Shown here piece after piece: positions 58,746-64,000 of a stretch of 64,000 nt of DNA (positions within the stretch are counted from its first letter, which is position 1; the number at the start of each line of letters is the position of its first letter). The position numbers and the translations under genes are program-made. The notes under the pieces are model-generated. The model had not been told where the DNA came from, did no database searches, and was given only the letters and a program-made list of their open reading frames with translations. Origin of the DNA: Rhytidiadelphus loreus. Lineage: Eukaryota > Streptophyta > Bryopsida > Hypnales > Hylocomiaceae. Location of the stretch: the NCBI GenBank assembly GCA_947034895.1, contig OX344762.1:17588760-17652759 (forward strand), in the 5' to 3' direction.

Positions 58746-61700
58746 TGTCTTCACCCTACTAGTTCCACTTTGTGGGTTGGGTTTTAGCATCCTCCAAAAC
58801 ACAACACCAAACTCCATTAGACCAAGTTTGAATGCTTCAAGAAGTTTCGTCCAGTATTTTTCTCAAACTCCAGCTTGCTGTCCCTCATTACAATTAACTC
58901 TAATATTGACGGAACTTCTGATTCTGAGTCGGCTTTATGAACAGTACACCAGTATTGGCATCTTCAAGTCCTCACTTGAAAACTCACAGAAATCACAAAA
59001 ATTCCCTAAAAATTACATATATTTTTACTATTTGTGACTTCTAATTTCCTTCAAGTCAAAAATAACCTCTAATCCTCCAACCACAATCTTGCCTGTACAT
59101 ATGCAAACCATCCTTAAATTGACAGTTCTAGGGTAGTACACCTACTCTAAGTCCACTCAAAATACTAACAGAAATTCCGCAGAGTACTTTACGACTTCAC
59201 AGTACTCGTGGCCAATTTCCTTTTCCTGTTCCTTTTTCTTTTTCTTTTTCTTTGTGGTCTTGCCCTTTGTTTTTTCTTTCCGCAGTCCCTCCTTTCAGGG
59301 AACGCGGTGTGGGACGGTCGCAGAGCCGCGAGTCTTTGACCGTGTTCTCCTGTAGACCGTAGACTTATGACTCCATCGGTCCATCCTACTTTTGTTGCCG
59401 GCGGTACTTTTTCAGTTTTTGTGAGCGTTGCCGAATGCTAAAGTGACAGCTGACATGCTTGTGAAGGGAGTCATGATCAAGCTCCGGTAGCTTCACCAAC
59501 AGGGCTTGGGTCATGGTTGTTAGATCACCTACTAACTTATTATAACAGGGTCATGAAGAAGCTCTGCTGGTAACGAATGTATGCCGGGGCCTGCAGCGAT
59601 CGATGAGTGGGGCACTGATTGAGTGTGCCTCCCTTTTATTGTTATTCAACTCTGTCGTCATTCTGTTTCCTGGCGATTGGGACCCGCGGCGTTGTGGCGT
59701 CAGAATGAAGATCATCGCGCCAGGATTGCTCCGTTACTCTTCGCTTTCGTTAGCGTGTCGACATTGATGGGGAGCGTTGTTACGGCAAAGCTATTCTCTT
59801 AACTTTGGGTTAATGATCGCTGTCGCGTGGTCGTGATTTTGGGGACGAGAATTGGAGTGCGCTCTTGTTTACCTTATTTTTTAAAATTAGTTTTGAATTT
59901 GGGTTTTGAAAATTTCCACGTTTTCTAGACCTAAAGCAGAGCTGAACGAGTGAGCGAGGTTGTACGTTTGCATTCATTGGTGATACCATGCATCGTTGCT
60001 GTTCTGAATGACACTCGAGTGTTGTGATGAGCATTTTACTCGAATGTACGTGATTGCCTGTACATGATTTTTTTTTTGTGGAAGCTTCTTCGGAGCCAAC
60101 TTTGAGCATTGATGTAGAATTAGGGTTTGATTGGAAGGGTTGAAACCCAAAAGTTTTGGGTGGTGGTGCAGGATAGCACGTTTCTAAGGCGTGAATAGAC
60201 GTTCGTGACTGGCAGAAAATCCTTGATAGGTCATGGCCTTGGAAAACACAACTGAAAGCACACAAGTCCAGGGCTGTTTCTTGCACGTAATTCATTGATG
60301 TTGTAATACTTCAGAAAGCGGTCACTTTTAATTTAATTTAAGCTATTTTTAAGTTACTCTGTTTGTAGATGGTGACACAAGTCAGAGCCCTAATTTTCTC
60401 TCAACAAGTCATTGTGGCCATTTCATCGACAGAATTGTTATTTTCAAATCATATTTTATCTGGTGGTATAGTTGATAGGTCACTTGTGGAGGCGAAGTGC
60501 ACACTTGGCTGCCCAGGTTATTGACAGAACAACGATGAGATTTGTCGAAGCCGAGTTCAGCAGTGAGATCTCTTGGTTTGACACTGCAGATCTCATCGTT
60601 TTCGTTGGTTCTCTTGTGAACTACCGATTCCTTATTGTCAAACTGCATGTGATGACCGCAAGCATATCCAAGAGGCAAGTTGAATGTTTGAGCTTCTTAT
60701 ATGCAATTTGACATTCCGCCGCAGACTTCCTTAGCTTGTGGTACGAATTACATGATCCTTGCAGACTTCCTGAAGTTGTGGTAGAAGTACATGATCCTTG
60801 CAGACTCAAAGGAAGTTTACTAGAAGAAGATTGACATATCATACTTCTTGGTGGATCTAAGTTACAAATTCTTCTGCGACTTTTGGATTGTTTCTGGCAT
60901 GCTGACAGGTTTGATCAGATACTATATACATTAGGAAATTTGCACTGGAAACATCAAAGTTTTTGCACTGGACACAGGAATTTTGCCTTGACAAACTTGA
61001 TCGTGGCACACTCTTTTACATACAGGTGGGACATTTGGATTAGCTAGCGCAGATATATTTGGATTGAAGCTTTGGGATATTGAGGTAGAGCTAGGACCTA
61101 GTCGAAGCCTATCACACACAAGAGCTCATCACGGCTCCGCAATGTCCTCAACATGTGGGCCTGCTGTTGAAGGATTGGATAGCTTACCAAGAAAATGCTT
61201 TATAAACACATTTGTGTAGGAAATATTGCCAATCTGGTGAACCCTGCTCTGTATATATTCATAACATTTCCATATGGACATGTTATTATACATATCTTTG
61301 CTGATGCGTGTGAAATGCTCCAATTTCTACAGTGACCTATTGTCTGCTTCTTTTATCAGTCACCCTCTGACATGACCTTTGTTGGGGTGTCCTGATCTTT
61401 CTCATGATGCATGCTCTTTGTGTGAAGCAGCAGCCTGGATAAAGCTACTGTAAGTTAGTAGCTGGGCCTGCAGTACATGATACATGGAGATAAACAGTGT
61501 ACAGTATTACGCATTGATCATGGTGAGAAAACCAAAGCTGACTGGATCAACGAAAAGGTCTGAAACTCTGAGTGTCCACACAGTTTTCCCTTTTTAGGGA
61601 GGCCCTTAATTTCTGACGTGATTTACTCGGATCATCTGGCTCTACCAGTAGAAAGCTGGAGAAAAGTCCTCCCTTCAATGCTACTCCCTCAAACCTTATA

Positions 61701-62750
61701 TGGAGCTGCCCTTTCAACTGACTGGGGTCATTCTTTTGACTTGTTGGCAAGAAAACTCTCCCAATTTTTATTATTCATTTGCTTTCCAGAATATATAAAG
61801 AAAAAAGAAACCCCAGATAAAGAAGGAAAAAGATAGAAAAAGAGCAATTCATGCAGTTGAATGAATCTCCAGTGACGGACCAATTAGTAGACGGGAAAGA
61901 ACAGTGAGGAGCTCAGAAGAAAAATAAGTTACTGTATTATCTTCTTCTTCTTTTGGGGGGGGGAGGGGCACACGTGGAAGTTTATTTCTACAGCAAAAAG
62001 GAAACCCATACAACAATACCTGAAGATGAAGTCCGGGGTGTGACTATGAGCGACTAGGATGATTCTTGATCCACTTGACCTTCATCTCATCATGAGAGTA
62101 GATAAGTTTAATATGACTTCATCAAAGATCAAGTTGTTCATAGTTGCACAACTTGGATGATGGATCCTTGTGGATCCTACTATGTACAACACTTTTGCCA
62201 AGCAACATACCCATGATCTATAAGGCCATTCCAAACAAAATTGCTCCATCTTCTCTAAACTCCAACTTCATCTATTAAAGACAAAATCATGCTTAGCAAT
62301 TCTTAAGGTCTAGAGGGTAGTCTTTCCAAATAGTCGCCATTTGCTACCAACTTGATGAAATCTCAGCAGTGTGTGAAACAAAAATTGACTAGTACTTCCA
62401 ATCTGACATATTCTAAGTAAAGGTCCTTTAGGGTTGGCAATTATCCTATTAATTTGGATCATGATTGTGGATGAGGGCATAGTAATTCACTAATAATGAT
62501 ATTTAGTGTTTGCAATACTTATTACAAACCCTAACACAAAATGTCAACTTGAACACTATTCATCAAGTATTGAGTGTTCATATTGACATGTAGCACTAAA
62601 TGTCAAGAATACCTTTAATGTTATCAACACTAAACGTCATCCTAAACACTATTTGAGTGAGTCATGTAACAAGATAAATAATACTAAATGTAACATGACA
62701 CTAAATATCATTATTAGTGTCATGATTCTTCACCAAGTCTGGCCTTTAGT
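58746..62750. other. Balanced-composition stretch (59.2-61.9 kb), no confident gene
   Basis: From 59,200 a pyrimidine-rich run (TTTTTC)n is followed by CpG-rich DNA to about 59,800, resembling a promoter and leader. A 161-codon minus-strand frame at 59810-60295 starts with ATG and is Ser/Pro/Lys-rich without known motifs. A 79-codon plus-strand frame at 60472-60711 does not start with ATG. I could not build spliced exons. A non-coding transcript or a gene with short exons is possible. Confidence 0.3.
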
Positions 62751-62754
62751 TTAA

Positions 62755-63507
62755 CCCCTAAAAAATTGTGACTATATTTTCACCAAAAATGCTCTAAAAC
62801 TACCATTTCTAGTACAAGTACCAAATTTTAGAAAAAAAACATTTTTGGAAACATGTAACCATAGGATCTTGTAGTATGCTAGTTTGAGAAGATGTGGAAA
62901 AAAATTCATAAATTTCAAATCATTTTGATTCATACAATATATAGGAAAAAAATAGTAAGTTGATAGAAGTAGATAATGATTCAAAATACAAAATTGTTAA
63001 GAATTTAGTTATGAAATTGAAAAATGCCAATCCCTATGGTTGTAAAGTTGTACGTAGTAATAAACAATCTACATCCTATGATTTTATTTTTTTCAAAAAT
63101 ATTGAAAATTGAGTAAAGTAAAGGACTTCAAAGTTTATTTTAAAATAGAGAATCCATAATGGCTAGCAAACTAAAACTCCTCATAACTTTTGACTCATTG
63201 ATCAAAATAGAATGATTGAAAGCTTTCCGCATATATATAAATCTAGAAAATCAATTTCAATTTTTTTTTCTAAAAAAAGTAAATTTTTCTAATTTGCCTA
63301 GATTGTCCAATTACAAAAAAGAAGTAACATATTAGGCCATAATTTTTTATTCATATTTCTAAATGTCCTCAATTTTAGTCCACACAAAAGATATTCTTCG
63401 TCCACACCTTCTATTAAAGTTTGGACCAGATACATCAAAATCCCTAGTCACACATATTTGCTTAAAATTTCTATATTGTCAAAAAATGCAGTTTTTTCTT
63501 TTAGGGA
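62755..63507 (+). mobile_element. TTAA-flanked (piggyBac-like) non-autonomous element, 753 bp
   Basis: TTAA lies at 62751-62754 and 63508-63511. The inner ends are CCCCTAAAA and, reversed, TCCCTAAAA. The interior is the reference for the related fragments at 2820-3533 (inverted), 9350-9872 and 34765-34990. No transposase is encoded. Confidence 0.55.
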
Positions 63508-63511
63508 TTAA

Positions 63512-64000
63512 ATGAAAGGCTCTTGTTGGTTTGCAAAAAGCGACCACCCACACATTGGTTAACAAAGTTGTGTGAGTATATTTTAGTAGTTCTCCTAATT
63601 AAGCCATGTTTATGTGCTTTTGATGGAGCACACTACTTTTTTGTTTATCTCGTTGTTTATATGTTTGAACAAATTCTCCTTGTTTCTACCCTTTGAAGAT
63701 ACAATTTTTTAGTTTAAAAAATGACTTCAAAGAGTAGTTAAGACAAATTTTATTAAAAAAACAAACTATTATAAAATGTTAGAATTTAACATTGAATAAA
63801 TGAACAACCACAATTATTTTTTAACCTAAGCTTGGTACTTAAGGTGAAACCTTTAAACAATGAAATATTTGCAAACAAAGTTAGAAAACTAATAGAAGAA
63901 TCTACAAACATTAAAAAAAGATGAAAAGAACAAGTTTACATATTTAAGGGACATGTTTATATTCACTCATCACTCAAGTTTGCTCCTTGAGGAGTGAGGA
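63512..64000. other. AT-rich DNA, nothing recognised
   Basis: No frame or terminal repeat is visible. Confidence 0.4.

Noticed and set aside
59810..60295. 161-codon minus-strand frame
   Set aside because: Ser/Lys/Pro-rich with no known motif and no supporting exons; kept only as a remark.
1..64000. tRNA, rRNA or CRISPR-like arrays
   Set aside because: No GTTCRANNC-type T-arm in a cloverleaf context, no rRNA-like blocks, and no regularly spaced repeats were seen; the tandem arrays are minisatellites.

Overview
The window looks like nuclear DNA of a land plant. It is AT-rich, transposon-dense and gene-poor. The plant call rests on a three-exon gene of the plant DUF506 (PD-(D/E)XK nuclease-like) family at 54.3-55.8 kb, a Ty1/copia element, CACTA and PIF/Harbinger elements, and plant snRNA-type promoter motifs. 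I cannot name the species; a non-seed plant is possible but unproven.

Layout. 1-5.7 kb: AT-rich repeats, including an inverted TTAA-flanked element and a foldback element. 6.0-15.0 kb: a pogo-type DNA transposon with TA-flanked termini. Its transposase gene has upstream exons and one premature stop, and it is split by a 3,985-bp CACTA transposon that sits between two GAG duplications inside the coding exon. 15.3-16.7 kb: an unrecognised two-exon gene with a CX2C...CX2C zinc-ribbon-like motif. 17-23 kb: moderately GC-rich DNA with only weak exon candidates. 24-25 kb: a 967-bp TTAA-flanked element. 25-39 kb: AT-rich repeats, a second CACTA element nested in a TTAA-type element (29.8-31.5 kb), minisatellites and inverted repeats. 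39.4-45.8 kb: a copia retrotransposon on the minus strand whose gag-protease segment is duplicated head to head around a 185-bp palindrome. 47.3-50.3 kb: a tandem run of four non-autonomous DNA elements (two sharing the pogo termini, one TTAA type, one PIF/Harbinger type carrying an outward USE+TATA pair). 50.7-53.3 kb: duplicated sequence and a small terminal-inverted-repeat element. 54.3-56.4 kb: the DUF506 gene and its 5' region. 57-64 kb: mostly AT-rich repeats, ending with another TTAA-type element.

The only plausibly functional host genes are the DUF506 gene and, less surely, the zinc-ribbon-like gene. Everything else supported is mobile or derived from mobile DNA. The most informative parts are the nested insertions, which give a relative chronology; the terminal motifs that link small elements to the pogo transposase; and the palindromic copia copy. 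All identifications come from reading the sequence; no database search was run.
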